A stretch of DNA of 64,000 nt from an uncultured Nesterenkonia sp. (GCA_946222885.1 CAMIAK010000002.1:210892-274891), one strand, 5' to 3'; shown: positions 19,787 through 28,483, numbered from the stretch's first letter. Notes: generated from the sequence alone by a model not told the origin. A program made the numbers and translations.

Positions 19787-19802
19787 GCTCCCAACTCTAA
19801 GC

Positions 19803-19830
19803 GCTCCCTGCCTGTTCACGTTCAGTTCAC
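19803..19830 (+). promoter_or_regulatory. PHO-box-like direct repeat between zapE and ppk2
   Basis: GTTCAC occurs at 19814-19819 and 19825-19830, exactly 11 bp apart, with a weaker unit (GCTCCC) 11 bp earlier at 19803-19808. Tandem 11-nt units starting with GTTCACC are the known PhoP binding pattern of Streptomyces. A polyphosphate kinase gene begins 52 bp downstream, which suits phosphate control. Confidence 0.5.
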
Positions 19831-19882
19831 AGCCCAGTGATGCGATGATGACAGTCCGGCGGAACAGAAGAAGGCAGAGGGT

Positions 19883-20809
19883 ATGAAGAACGATTCACTG
19901 TTCGATTTCGAGGAGACTCCGCGGCAGAACCTGCGCGAATTCATCGATCAGCTGCGCGAGGGCGGCTACACGGTCCAGGACGGCCATACTCCGGATCCGG
20001 ACCTGATCGATCCGCAGGGCAATGCGGTGGAGACCTGGCAGGAGAACTACCCCTATGAGGCCCGCATGGAGCGCGACCTCTATGAGATCGAGAAGTATCA
20101 CCTCCAGGTCGAGCTGCTGAAGTTCCAGTACTGGGCCGAGGACTACGGGCTCAAGCATGTGATCGTCTTCGAGGGCCGCGACGCCGCCGGCAAGGGCGGG
20201 ACCATCAAGCGGTTCACCGAGCACCTGAACCCGCGCACCGCCCGGGTGGTGGCGCTGAACAAGCCCTCTGACCGCGAACAGGGCCAGTGGTACTTCCAGC
20301 GCTACATCTACCACCTCCCGACGGCGGGTGAGATGGTCCTCTTCGACCGCTCCTGGTACAACCGGGCCGGCGTCGAGCGGGTCATGGGCTTCTGCTCGGA
20401 GCCCGAGTATGAAGTCTTCATGAAGCAGGCCCCGCAGTTCGAGCAGATGCTCGCCGACGCCGGGATCCACCTGACCAAGTTCTGGTTCTCGGTGACCCAG
20501 AAGGAGCAGCGCACCCGGTTCGCCATCCGGCAGATCGACCCGGTCCGGCAGTGGAAGCTCTCCCCGATGGACCTGGAGTCCCTGGATCGCTGGGAGGACT
20601 ACACCGAGGCCAAGGAGGAGATGTTCCGGCGCACCGACACCGACCACGCCCCCTGGATCACCATCAAGTCCAATGACAAGAAGCGCGCCCGGCTCAACGC
20701 CATGCGGTACTTCCTCTCCCAGTTCGAATATGAGGGCAAGGACCACGAGATCGTGGGGGAGCCGGACCCGCTGATCGTCCGCCGGGGACGCGACGCAGTG
20801 GGCGATTAG
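19883..20809 (+). CDS. ppk2: Polyphosphate kinase 2
   Basis: A 308-residue PPK2 family enzyme transferring phosphate between polyphosphate and nucleotides. Walker A is FEGRDAAGKGG at residues 97-106, followed by the lid-type DRSWYNRAGVERVMGF segment and FWFSVTQKEQRTRF; KWKLSPMD-type and YTEAKEEMF segments are conserved. The single domain suggests a class I enzyme, in which nucleoside diphosphate phosphorylation by polyphosphate predominates, but class cannot be proven by eye. The start follows GCAGAGGGT. A candidate PhoP box lies upstream. Confidence 0.95.
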   Translation: MKNDSLFDFEETPRQNLREFIDQLREGGYTVQDGHTPDPDLIDPQGNAVETWQENYPYEARMERDLYEIEKYHLQVELLKFQYWAEDYGLKHVIVFEGRDAAGKGGTIKRFTEHLNPRTARVVALNKPSDREQGQWYFQRYIYHLPTAGEMVLFDRSWYNRAGVERVMGFCSEPEYEVFMKQAPQFEQMLADAGIHLTKFWFSVTQKEQRTRFAIRQIDPVRQWKLSPMDLESLDRWEDYTEAKEEMFRRTDTDHAPWITIKSNDKKRARLNAMRYFLSQFEYEGKDHEIVGEPDPLIVRRGRDAVGD

Positions 20810-20877
20810 CCCAATGGTGATACCTCTCAGGAGTAGGATCAGGGAGAGACTTTTCTGACTTCGAACGAGGAGATTGC

Positions 20878-22335
20878 ATGAGCGCCCACATCGGAGTGAC
20901 CGGCCTGGCCGTGATGGGGGCCAATCTGGCCCGCAACCTGGCCCGGAACGGCTACACCGTCGCACTGCACAACCGGTCGGCCGCGAAGACCGACGCGCTT
21001 CTTCAGGCCCACGGCGAGGAGGGCGAGTTCGTCCGCACCGAGACTCTGGCCGAGTTGGTCGAGTCCCTGGAGCGGCCGCGCCGGGTGCTGATCATGGTCA
21101 AGGCCGGAGCCCCGGTGGACGCGGTGATCGATCAGCTGGTCCCGCTGCTGGACGAGGGCGACATCGTCATCGACGCCGGCAACTCCTTCTACGAGGAGAC
21201 CCGCCGCCGCGAGGAGGCCCTGCGCCAGAAGGGCCTGCACTTCGTGGGCGTGGGCGTCTCCGGGGGTGAGGAGGGCGCCCTGCTGGGGCCCTCGATCATG
21301 CCCGGCGGCTCCGAGGAGTCGTATAAGACCCTGGGCCCGATGCTGGAGAAGATCGCCGCGAAGTACAACGGCGAGCCGTGCTGCGCCTGGGTGGGCACCG
21401 ACGGTGCCGGCCACTACGTGAAGATGGTCCACAACGGCATCGAATACGCCGATATGCAGGTCATCGGCGAGGCCTATGACCTGATGCGTTCTCTGGGCGG
21501 GCTCGAGCCGGTCCAGCAGGCCGAGGTCTTCCGCGAGTGGAACACCACCGATCTGGCCTCCTACCTGATCGAGATCACCGCCGAGGTGCTCGAGCAGGAG
21601 GACGAGGTCACCGGCAACCCGCTGGTCGACGTCGTGGTCGACTCCGCCGGGCAGAAGGGCACCGGCCGGTGGACGGCGATCTCCGGGCTGGAGGTCGGCT
21701 CCCCGGTGACAGCGATCGCCGAGTCGGTCTTCGCCCGGTCGATCTCCTCCCAGCGCGAGCTGCGCGCTGAGACCAACCGGGTCTTCGCCTCCGGGGTGGA
21801 TGAGAGCCTCGCCGAGGTGCCCTATCTGGAGGAAGGTGCTCAGCAGAGCTTCGTGGAGGATGTGCGCAAGGCTCTCTACGCCTCCAAGCTGGTGGCCTAC
21901 GCCCAGGGGCTGGACATGCTGGTCTCCGCCGCCGATGAGTATGGCTGGGATCTGGACCTGAAGTCGATCGCCTCCCTGTGGCGGGCCGGCTGCATCATCC
22001 GGGCCGACCTGCTGGACACCATCATGAAGGCCTACGACGCCGCACCGGAGGACCGGCCGAAGAACCTGCTGCTGGCCGAGGAGTTCGCTGAGGCCATCAA
22101 CGAGTGCCTGCCTTCCTGGCGGCGTGTGGTCGCTGCTGCTGCGACCTATGGTGTGCCGGCGCCGGTGTTCTCCTCCTCGCTGGCCTATTACGACAGCCTG
22201 CGGCGGGACCGGCTGCCCGCAGCCCTGATCCAGGGTCAGCGTGACTACTTCGGCGCCCACACCTATCAGCGGATCGACAAGGAGGGGACCTTCCACACCC
22301 TGTGGTCGGGAACCCGCATCGAAGTCGACGCCTAG
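20878..22335 (+). CDS. gnd: 6-phosphogluconate dehydrogenase, decarboxylating
   Basis: Oxidises and decarboxylates 6-phosphogluconate to ribulose-5-phosphate. The 485-residue length is that of the long dimeric form. The N-terminal Rossmann motif is IGVTGLAVMGANLARN. The substrate and catalytic segments are GNSFYEETRRREEAL, GVGVSGGEEGALLGPSIMPG and GHYVKMVHNGIEYADMQ, which holds the catalytic Lys. GAGGAG upstream and the family N-terminus fix ATG 20878. It continues the route that starts with gntP and gntK at 41-43 kb. A 25-bp perfect hairpin follows. Confidence 0.98.
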   Translation: MSAHIGVTGLAVMGANLARNLARNGYTVALHNRSAAKTDALLQAHGEEGEFVRTETLAELVESLERPRRVLIMVKAGAPVDAVIDQLVPLLDEGDIVIDAGNSFYEETRRREEALRQKGLHFVGVGVSGGEEGALLGPSIMPGGSEESYKTLGPMLEKIAAKYNGEPCCAWVGTDGAGHYVKMVHNGIEYADMQVIGEAYDLMRSLGGLEPVQQAEVFREWNTTDLASYLIEITAEVLEQEDEVTGNPLVDVVVDSAGQKGTGRWTAISGLEVGSPVTAIAESVFARSISSQRELRAETNRVFASGVDESLAEVPYLEEGAQQSFVEDVRKALYASKLVAYAQGLDMLVSAADEYGWDLDLKSIASLWRAGCIIRADLLDTIMKAYDAAPEDRPKNLLLAEEFAEAINECLPSWRRVVAAAATYGVPAPVFSSSLAYYDSLRRDRLPAALIQGQRDYFGAHTYQRIDKEGTFHTLWSGTRIEVDA

Positions 22336-22347
22336 GTCTGCCTGAGC

Positions 22348-22400
22348 TGAGATGACTGAGGGCCCCTCACCATCGTGGTGAGGGGCCCTCAGTCATCTCA
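22348..22400. terminator. Bidirectional hairpin between gnd and cysE
   Basis: A perfect 25-bp inverted repeat (22348-22372 with 22376-22400) around a three-base TCG loop. It sits between two convergent genes, 13 bp after the gnd stop and 19 bp before the cysE stop on the other strand. There is no clear T-run on either side, so it may act as a strand-symmetric, non-canonical terminator. Confidence 0.85.
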
Positions 22401-22418
22401 GGCCGGTTGGAAAACAGT

Positions 22419-23006
22419 TCAGATGAACAGCGCCGGATCCAGTGCGTAGGTCGCCGGGTCCACCAGCGGCTTGTGCTCCTCCTCGCGGCGCTTCCGGTCC
22501 TTGGCCGGCACGCCCACCAGCACCGAATGCGGCGGGGCGGACTTCACGACGACGGCGTTGGCGCCCACCGCCGACTCCTCGCCGATCTCCACGGGGCCGA
22601 GCACCTTGGCCCCGGCGCCCACGGTCACGCCGTCGCGCAGGGTGGGATGCCGCTTGGTCTGTTCCAGGGAGGTGCCGCCGAGCGTCACGCCCTGGTAGAG
22701 CATGACGTCGTCGCCGATCTCGGTGGTCTCGCCGATGACCACGCCCATGCCGTGGTCGATGAAGAAGCGCCGTCCGATGGTCGCCCCGGGGTGGATCTCG
22801 ATGCCGGTGACGCTGCGGGTCACCTGGGAGAGCACCCGTGCCGGGGTCTTCAGCGGACGGTGCTGCCACATGCGGTGCGCCACGCGGTGGGACCAGATCG
22901 CGTGCAGACCGGAGTAGGCCAGCACGATCTCCGCATCGCTGCGGGCGGCCGGGTCATGTTCCCGGACGGACTTGACGTCCTCCCGGAGTCGCTTGAGAAG
23001 GCCCAA
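22419..23006 (-). CDS. cysE: Serine O-acetyltransferase
   Basis: Makes O-acetylserine for cysteine synthesis. The left-handed beta-helix hexapeptide repeats span GIEIHPGATIGRRFFIDHG to GAGAKVLGPVEIGEESAVGANAVV; the catalytic His and Asp lie in FIDHGMGVVIGET. The C-terminus ends in Ile, as needed for docking into CysK. The frame is open to 23117, which would overlap cysK. The family N-terminus (LLKRLREDV and the HDPAARS segment) points instead to a TTG at 23006 (195 residues), 55 bp after the cysK stop, with GAAAGG upstream. It is the last gene of a probable msrA-cysK-cysE unit. Confidence 0.93.
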   Translation of the reverse strand: MGLLKRLREDVKSVREHDPAARSDAEIVLAYSGLHAIWSHRVAHRMWQHRPLKTPARVLSQVTRSVTGIEIHPGATIGRRFFIDHGMGVVIGETTEIGDDVMLYQGVTLGGTSLEQTKRHPTLRDGVTVGAGAKVLGPVEIGEESAVGANAVVVKSAPPHSVLVGVPAKDRKRREEEHKPLVDPATYALDPALFI

Positions 23007-23061
23007 GAGTCTTCTGCCTTTCGAGGTCGGAGGTGCTGGAGAGCCGGAAGGGCCGGCGTCG

Positions 23062-23997
23062 TCAGCTCCGGATGTCTTCGTAGAGGAGGGTGGAGATGTA
23101 GCGCTCACCGAAGTCACAGGCGAGGGTGACGATGAGCTTGCCCTCGTTCTCCGGGCGGGCGGCGACCTCCAGCGCAGCGGCCACGTTCGCGCCGGTGGAG
23201 ATGCCGCCGAGGATGCCCTCCTCGACGCCGAGCCGGCGAGCGGTCTTCAGCGCGGTGTCCAGGTCGGCCTGGACGACCTCGTCATAGATCTCGGTGTCCA
23301 GGATGTCCGGGATGAAGTTCGGGCCGATGCCCTGGATCTTGTGCGGTCCGGGCTGGCCGCCGGAGAGGATGGGGGAGTCCTCCGGCTCCACCGCCACCAG
23401 GCGGATGTCCGGCTTGTGCTCGCGCAGCCTGCGGCCCGCGCCGGTGATGGTTCCGCCGGTGCCGATGCCGGAGACCAGGATGTCCACGGCGCCGTCGGTG
23501 TCCTGCCAGATCTCCTCGCCGGTGGTGGAGTAGTGCACGCCCGGGTTGGCCTCATTGGCGAACTGGCGGGCCCAGATGGCGTTGTCGGTCTCCTCCACGA
23601 TGGACTTGGCCTTCTCCACCGCGCCGCGCATGCCGTCTGCGCCGGGCGTCAGCACGATCTCAGCGCCGAAGGCGCGCAGCATGACCCGGCGCTCGGTGGA
23701 CATGGTCTCCGGCATGGTCAGCACCACGCGGTAGCCGCGGGCCGCGCCGACCATGGCCAGGGCGATGCCGGTGTTGCCGGAGGTGCCCTCCACGATGGTG
23801 CCGCCCGGGTTGAGGACCCCGGCCTGCTCGGCGGCGTCCACGATGGCGGTGCCGATGCGGTCCTTCACCGAGCTGGCGGGCGAGTAGAACTCCAGCTTCA
23901 CGGCCACACTGCCGGGAAGCCCCGCGTCGAGCCGGTTCAGCCGGACCAGGGGAGTGTTGCCGACTGCTTCGGTGATGTTGTCAAGGATCTTTCCCAT
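23062..23997 (-). CDS. cysK: Cysteine synthase A (O-acetylserine sulfhydrylase)
   Basis: A PLP enzyme combining O-acetylserine with sulfide. The PLP lysine lies in SPASSVKDRIG; EGTSGNTGIALA and SGIGTGGTITGAGR bind substrate and phosphate, and GGISTGANVAAAL follows. The product is about 311 residues. ATG 23997 gives the usual MGKILDNITEAVGNTPLVRL start; a GTG three codons earlier (24006) has a better-spaced GAGAGG and cannot be excluded. It lies 40 bp after msrA and before cysE, so the pair can form the CysE-CysK complex. Confidence 0.97.
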   Translation of the reverse strand: MGKILDNITEAVGNTPLVRLNRLDAGLPGSVAVKLEFYSPASSVKDRIGTAIVDAAEQAGVLNPGGTIVEGTSGNTGIALAMVGAARGYRVVLTMPETMSTERRVMLRAFGAEIVLTPGADGMRGAVEKAKSIVEETDNAIWARQFANEANPGVHYSTTGEEIWQDTDGAVDILVSGIGTGGTITGAGRRLREHKPDIRLVAVEPEDSPILSGGQPGPHKIQGIGPNFIPDILDTEIYDEVVQADLDTALKTARRLGVEEGILGGISTGANVAAALEVAARPENEGKLIVTLACDFGERYISTLLYEDIRS

Positions 23998-24046
23998 TGT
24001 TCTCACGGAACCTCTCTGGCAGGAAGGAGATGTCTGATGTTCGGTA

Positions 24047-24613
24047 TCAGCCTATCGGTCGCATCCACCGGCCCCAGTGCTTGCGCAGCGTGGCGACCTT
24101 CGGATCGATGATGAACTGGCAGTAGCCGACTCCAGGCCGGCGCGCGTGGAAGTCCTGATGCTCCGGTTCGGCCTCATAGACTTCGCCGAGGGGCTCCACC
24201 GTGGTCACGATCGGTCGGTCGCAGTGCTGCTGGAAACGGGTGATCGCCGCATCGAACTCCGCCTTCTCCGCAGGGCCCGAGTAGAACATCGCCGAGCGGT
24301 ACTGCGGGCCGACGTCATGGCCCTGCCGGTTCAACGAGGTGGGGTCGTGAGAGGAGAAGAAGACCTCCAGCAGCACCTCAGTGGGCAGCAACTGCGGGTC
24401 ATAGGTGATCTCGACGGCCTCGGCATGGGCGGTCATGCCGGTGCAGACCGCGCTGTAGTTGGCAGTCTCTGCCGGTCCGCCGGTGTATACGCTGCGGACC
24501 TTCTGCACGCCCTGCAGGCGCCGGGCCAGGGAGTCCAGACACCAGAAACAGCCGGCCGCGAGCACGAGAGTGCGCGCCTGCCCGGCGACGGGAGGTTCGG
24601 ACGTATCGGTCAT
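24047..24613 (-). CDS. msrA: Peptide-methionine (S)-S-oxide reductase
   Basis: Reduces the S epimer of methionine sulfoxide. The 188-residue protein carries the GCFWC motif with catalytic Cys22 and a second Cys25, the family segments TGGPAETANYSAVCTGMTAHAEAV (read as a continuous block) and DVGPQYRSAMFY, and a late Cys in GVGYCQF that could act as resolving residue. It is divergent from yaaA, with 52 bp between the start codons. Together with cysK and cysE downstream it looks like a sulfur and redox unit. Confidence 0.97.
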   Translation of the reverse strand: MTDTSEPPVAGQARTLVLAAGCFWCLDSLARRLQGVQKVRSVYTGGPAETANYSAVCTGMTAHAEAVEITYDPQLLPTEVLLEVFFSSHDPTSLNRQGHDVGPQYRSAMFYSGPAEKAEFDAAITRFQQHCDRPIVTTVEPLGEVYEAEPEHQDFHARRPGVGYCQFIIDPKVATLRKHWGRWMRPIG

Positions 24614-24653
24614 ACCCGGTCCAACCCGCGCGGCGGGCGCTTCATTCCGTTGC

Positions 24654-24659
24654 TAATCT
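24654..24659 (+). promoter_or_regulatory. -10 hexamer TAATCT of yaaA (leaderless)
   Basis: TAATCT ends six bases before the GTG start at 24666, predicting that transcription begins at the start codon. Confidence 0.5.
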
Positions 24660-24665
24660 GTCGGG

Positions 24666-25451
24666 GTGAAAATCCTCCTCCCGCCCTCCGAGGGCAAGGC
24701 CGTACCTCAGCCCGATCCTGCGCAGCCCGACGACGCCGCTCCCCGCCTGGATCTGGAGGCTCTGGTCCTCCCAGAGCTGGCTCCGCAGCGCGAACAGGTG
24801 CTCGAGGCGCTCATCGAGGCCAGCGGCCGTGAGGACGCACAGGCCGTGCTGAAGGTCGGGGCGAAAGTCATGGAGGAGGTCCAGGCCAACCGCACTCTGC
24901 GGGATGCTCCGGCCGCGGCGGCGCATCAGATCTACACCGGCGTCCTCTTCGACGCGCTCGACGCCGGTTCGCTCACCGAGGGCCCGTTGGTGCGGGCGGA
25001 GGAGCAGGTGCTGATCTTCTCCGGCCTCTTTGGGGCCACCGGCTTCACCGATCGCATCCCTGCCTACCGGCTGTCGATGGACGTGAAGCTGGGGGATCTG
25101 GGCAATCTGGGGACCTTCTGGAAGAAGCAGCTGGTGCGGCCCATGGGTGAGCTGGTGGGTGACGAGCTGGTGGTGGACTGCCGCTCGGCGTCGTACGGGA
25201 AGGCCTTCCAGCCCGCTCCGGAGCAGACGCTGATGGTCAACAGCTTCACCGAGCGGGACGGGCAGCGGAAGGTGGTCACCCACTTCGCCAAGCACGCCCG
25301 CGGGGAGCTCACCGGCATGCTGCTGCGCTCAGAAGGACGGCCCGAGACCATCGAGGAGGTCGCTGAGATCGCCGAGCAGCGCTGGAGGGTGGAGATCCGG
25401 CCGGCAGAGGGCAGGAAGCCCCACCAGCTGGACCTGATCAGCGCCGGCTGA
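24666..25451 (+). CDS. yaaA: YaaA family peroxide-stress protein
   Basis: A 261-residue member of the YaaA (DUF328) family. In E. coli YaaA lowers free iron during peroxide stress. The N-terminus MKILLPPSEGKA is the family signature, and LFGATGFTDRIPAYRLSMDVKL and FTERDGQRKVVTHFAKHARGEL are conserved blocks. There is no signal peptide. The GTG start is placed six bases after the -10, and it diverges from msrA, which fits an oxidative-stress setting. Confidence 0.92.
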   Translation: MKILLPPSEGKAVPQPDPAQPDDAAPRLDLEALVLPELAPQREQVLEALIEASGREDAQAVLKVGAKVMEEVQANRTLRDAPAAAAHQIYTGVLFDALDAGSLTEGPLVRAEEQVLIFSGLFGATGFTDRIPAYRLSMDVKLGDLGNLGTFWKKQLVRPMGELVGDELVVDCRSASYGKAFQPAPEQTLMVNSFTERDGQRKVVTHFAKHARGELTGMLLRSEGRPETIEEVAEIAEQRWRVEIRPAEGRKPHQLDLISAG

Positions 25452-25668
25452 GTCTGCAGTCCCTCAGGACAACCTCCTCAGCCGCCTCATCGGTGCTCCT
25501 CCTCGCCACGAGGTATCCGGCATGCAGGTCATGTCTACGATGAGAAGAGAAGGAACAGAGATGCGGGACCAGGTAGAGGCATGAGTGACCAGCGGCGCTC
25601 CAGAAGATCTTCCGCCTATATCTGGTGTCGCCACCGTTGAGCTAGGTAGGGGGTAGGAGGTCAAGAGG

Positions 25669-26109
25669 ATGTTTTCGCAGTATGGCGGTCGTTTCTGGGG
25701 AGCCGTGTGGGGAATCTTCGGAATGCTCCAGGCGGTGATGCTCACCTGGTTCACCCTCGAGATGTGGGGCGAGTGGTGGAACTGGCTCCTGCTGCTGATG
25801 GCGCTCTACCCAGCGGTGCTGGGCTACCATTGTTACTGGGGCAAAAAGCCGCCGGAGAAGGGCATGGAGGACCCCGCCGAGTTCAGCTTCAAGGTCGTTC
25901 GTGGGCTCTGCGTCGGCCTGTGGGTGCTCTTCACCGCAGGAATCTTCGGGCTGTGGTTCAGCGACTCGGAGTCGACACGGTTCGCAGTGGCAATATGCGC
26001 CTACGGCCTCTCGGTGCAAGAGCTCAGAGTCGCGAACATGATGCGCTGGCGGAAGGAACACACTCTCGCAGGGGACCGGGAGCCGCACGGACAAAGGACG
26101 CAGGTATGA
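25669..26109 (+). CDS. Small integral membrane protein, hypothetical
   Basis: A 146-residue protein with about four hydrophobic segments (GAVWGIFGMLQAVMLTWF, WWNWLLLLMALYPAVLGY, VGLWVLFTAGIFGLWF and a weaker one near FAVAICAYGL) and a basic, hydrophilic C-terminus. GGAGG 5' of the ATG supports the start. Its TGA overlaps the ATG of the next membrane gene (ATGA). It is unusually rich in Trp and I recognise no family. The 217-bp gap before it shows no feature beyond possible -10 sequences such as TATATC. Confidence 0.6.
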   Translation: MFSQYGGRFWGAVWGIFGMLQAVMLTWFTLEMWGEWWNWLLLLMALYPAVLGYHCYWGKKPPEKGMEDPAEFSFKVVRGLCVGLWVLFTAGIFGLWFSDSESTRFAVAICAYGLSVQELRVANMMRWRKEHTLAGDREPHGQRTQV

Positions 26110-26420
26110 GCATCGCGATCTATGCGGCCATGATCGCGGCAGGGGTGTGGCTGTTCGCCTGGTCCTACTTTGTTCTGGTCCGCGCCAATCCCGCCGGGGA
26201 GATCCCTCAGTGGTTCGGCCGCCCGGAGCGTCATCCGGGCAGGGCCTACGCCTTCAGAGCAGGAGGGATCTTCCTGGGCATCTTCGGTGCGCTCATGCTC
26301 CGCGCCGAGCTGGACATGAGCCCCGTATGGGCCATCGCACTGTTCATCCTTCCCATCTCAGCGGCGGGATTGCTCATCGTCCATCGCCACAACCGCCGTG
26401 TGCGGGCGCGCCGCATATGA
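26106..26420 (+). CDS. Small integral membrane protein, hypothetical
   Basis: A 104-residue protein starting at the ATG that overlaps the previous stop by four bases. It has three likely membrane helices (AAMIAAGVWLFAWSYFVLV, FRAGGIFLGIFGALML and AIALFILPISAAGLLIV) and an Arg-rich tail. The coupled pair of small membrane proteins may form a complex. No family is recognised. The downstream 162 bp hold the probable promoter of the MFS gene. Confidence 0.6.
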   Translation: MSIAIYAAMIAAGVWLFAWSYFVLVRANPAGEIPQWFGRPERHPGRAYAFRAGGIFLGIFGALMLRAELDMSPVWAIALFILPISAAGLLIVHRHNRRVRARRI

Positions 26421-26582
26421 ACACGCCTCCATTGTGGAGCCGCCGAGATCCTGCCTGATCCCGCTTCCAGGTGTGACGCTCCGGCCGCGTGCTAGCCTCG
26501 TGACATATCTCGCACCTGTGTGGTGCGGGCCTTGTTGGGAGTCCGGCTCCCGGGTGGGTGGGCCTGCTCCTGGAGGTGTGCC

Positions 26583-27779
26583 GTGTTCGGGCCCTACTCA
26601 CGTATTCTCCGCGCCCCGCATGTTCGATCCCGGCTGGGTGCCGTCTTTCTCAGCTCGATGCCCCTGGGGATGCTCTCACTGGCGATCGTGCTCTGTGCCC
26701 ACGAATGGACCGGAGAGCTGCGTGCGGCGGGGCTGCTCAGCGGGCTGTTCGGCCTGGGCAACGCTGTCGGCCTGACCCTGCAAGGCTGGCTCGTCGACCG
26801 GCGCAGCGCGCGCACGGTCATACTGATGACCGGCTCCACCTGTTCCTCGGCTCTGCTCGGGTTCGTCGCAGCGGGGGTCTTCGGGGCTCCCCTCTGGGTC
26901 GTGGCAGCCGCGGGAGGGGTCGCTGGCCTCTCAGTTCCTGCGATCACAGCGGCGGTGAGGTCCTGGCTGCCTGGAGTGTTCGCAGACGACGGCGTCCGGG
27001 GAACCTCCTATGCCCTGCTTTCGGCCCTGTTCCGCGGAGCCGTCACCCTCGGCCCGCTGCTGGTCTCTGCAGCGATGGTGCTGGGTGGTCCCGAGATCGC
27101 GGTGGTGCTGGCGGCCCTGTTGATCATGGCGGCGACCTGTCTCTTCTCCTTCGCAGGGCCCCGAACGGCCGCGCAGAAACCCGCTGCCTCGGCCCCGGGA
27201 GAAGACTCCGGAACGTTCCTGACGCCGGGGCTGCTCACGCTGCTGGTCTCTGCCGGTTTCATCGGCTTCGCAGTCGGAGTCATCGCCGTCGCCGTCCCTG
27301 GGGTGATGACTTCGGCCGGAGCCTCCGTGCTCGCCGGACTGGCCTTTGCGGCACTGGCTCTGGGGGAGCTGCTGGCGGCGCTGGGATTCGGAGCCCGCAA
27401 CTGGCCGGGGCAGCGGCGCACCCAGCTCCTGGTGGCCCAGCCGCTGGTGGCCTGTATGGCGGTGCTGGTCTTCCTGGCCGGCCCGCACCCGTGGTTTCTG
27501 GTCCTGGTGATGTTCGCTGCGGGTGTGGTCCGAGCACCGGTCTCGATCCTGCAGTCCTCTCTGCTCGATGACGTCACACCGAAGACTCACCTGGGGAGGA
27601 GCTACTCGGCGCTGGTGGCTGTCACCCTGGTCTCCCATGCCGCCGGGAGTGCGGCGGCAGGAGTGCTCGCGGACCGGGCCGGCGCCCACCAGGCGCTGCT
27701 GGCGCCCGTGATCACCCTGCTGCTCGCAAGCCTGTGGATCGCCATGAGGTACCCGACGCTGAAGACCTCTTCTCGATGA
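26583..27779 (+). CDS. MFS-type permease
   Basis: A 398-residue protein with about 12 hydrophobic helices in two halves separated by a polar loop near residues 195-215 (RTAAQKPAASAPGEDSGTF). The loop after helix two, GWLVDRRSARTV, resembles the MFS motif A (G-x3-D-R-x-R). It is probably an exporter; the substrate is unknown. GTG 26583 is preferred over upstream starts because GGAGG lies seven bases before it and the N-terminus becomes sensible. A TetR gene begins 68 bp downstream on the same strand and may control it. Confidence 0.75.
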   Translation: MFGPYSRILRAPHVRSRLGAVFLSSMPLGMLSLAIVLCAHEWTGELRAAGLLSGLFGLGNAVGLTLQGWLVDRRSARTVILMTGSTCSSALLGFVAAGVFGAPLWVVAAAGGVAGLSVPAITAAVRSWLPGVFADDGVRGTSYALLSALFRGAVTLGPLLVSAAMVLGGPEIAVVLAALLIMAATCLFSFAGPRTAAQKPAASAPGEDSGTFLTPGLLTLLVSAGFIGFAVGVIAVAVPGVMTSAGASVLAGLAFAALALGELLAALGFGARNWPGQRRTQLLVAQPLVACMAVLVFLAGPHPWFLVLVMFAAGVVRAPVSILQSSLLDDVTPKTHLGRSYSALVAVTLVSHAAGSAAAGVLADRAGAHQALLAPVITLLLASLWIAMRYPTLKTSSR

Positions 27780-27847
27780 CCATGCTCCTATTATGTCCTG
27801 TACTGTAACGGAATCGGAGATCGGCGCAGGTGATCGGAGGATATGGA

Positions 27848-28456
27848 ATGAACGGAAGATCCCGGGGCAGGCCGGCCAGCCCGGAGATCACGCAGGCGCT
27901 GCTGGCGGCGGCCAGAGAGGTGATGCAGGAGAAGGGTTATGGCTCGCTGACCGTAGACGGCCTGACGGCGCGGGTCGGAACCAGCCGTCCGGCCTTCTAC
28001 CGCCGATTTCCCACCCTGGGGCACCTGGCCTGCGAGGTCCTCCTGAATGAGTACCAGGCCTCGGAGGCCGGTTCCGAAGGGAACCTTGAGACCGACCTGC
28101 TGAGGCTCCAGCAGGAGGATCTGGCGATGTTCACCTCACCACTGATGCGCAAGAACCTGGTGGGACTCCTGGAGGCCGTACGATCCGACAGCAGCCTGAG
28201 GGATCTGTACAGGACGCGCTTCATCTCCCCTCGTCGCCAGAACGTCGAGCGGCTCATCAGCTCTGCGGTGAGGCGGGAGGAGATCCCGCCGCCCTCCGTC
28301 AGCCTCGCCCTGATCAATGACCTGCTGGTCGGACCCCTGCTGTCCCGTGCTGTGCTGCCCCTGGAGGAGCCGCTCGACGATGAGCTGGCTCAGGAGACCG
28401 TCTCGGTCGTCATGTCCGTGCTCCGGGATTCGAGCTCGGAACGGCCCGGAGGATGA
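27848..28456 (+). CDS. TetR family transcriptional regulator
   Basis: A 202-residue repressor-type protein. The N-terminal helix-turn-helix is clear: EITQALLAAAREVMQEKGYG, then LTVDGLTARVGTSRPAFYRRF. The helical ligand-binding domain is less conserved and gives no ligand. The start is taken as ATG 27848 because GGAGG lies seven bases upstream; a GTG 18 bases earlier is also in frame. The MFS permease just upstream is the likely target. It converges on the RNase H gene with a 27-bp gap. Confidence 0.85.
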   Translation: MNGRSRGRPASPEITQALLAAAREVMQEKGYGSLTVDGLTARVGTSRPAFYRRFPTLGHLACEVLLNEYQASEAGSEGNLETDLLRLQQEDLAMFTSPLMRKNLVGLLEAVRSDSSLRDLYRTRFISPRRQNVERLISSAVRREEIPPPSVSLALINDLLVGPLLSRAVLPLEEPLDDELAQETVSVVMSVLRDSSSERPGG

Positions 28457-28483
28457 GACCACCGGCGACGACGAAGGCTCGCC

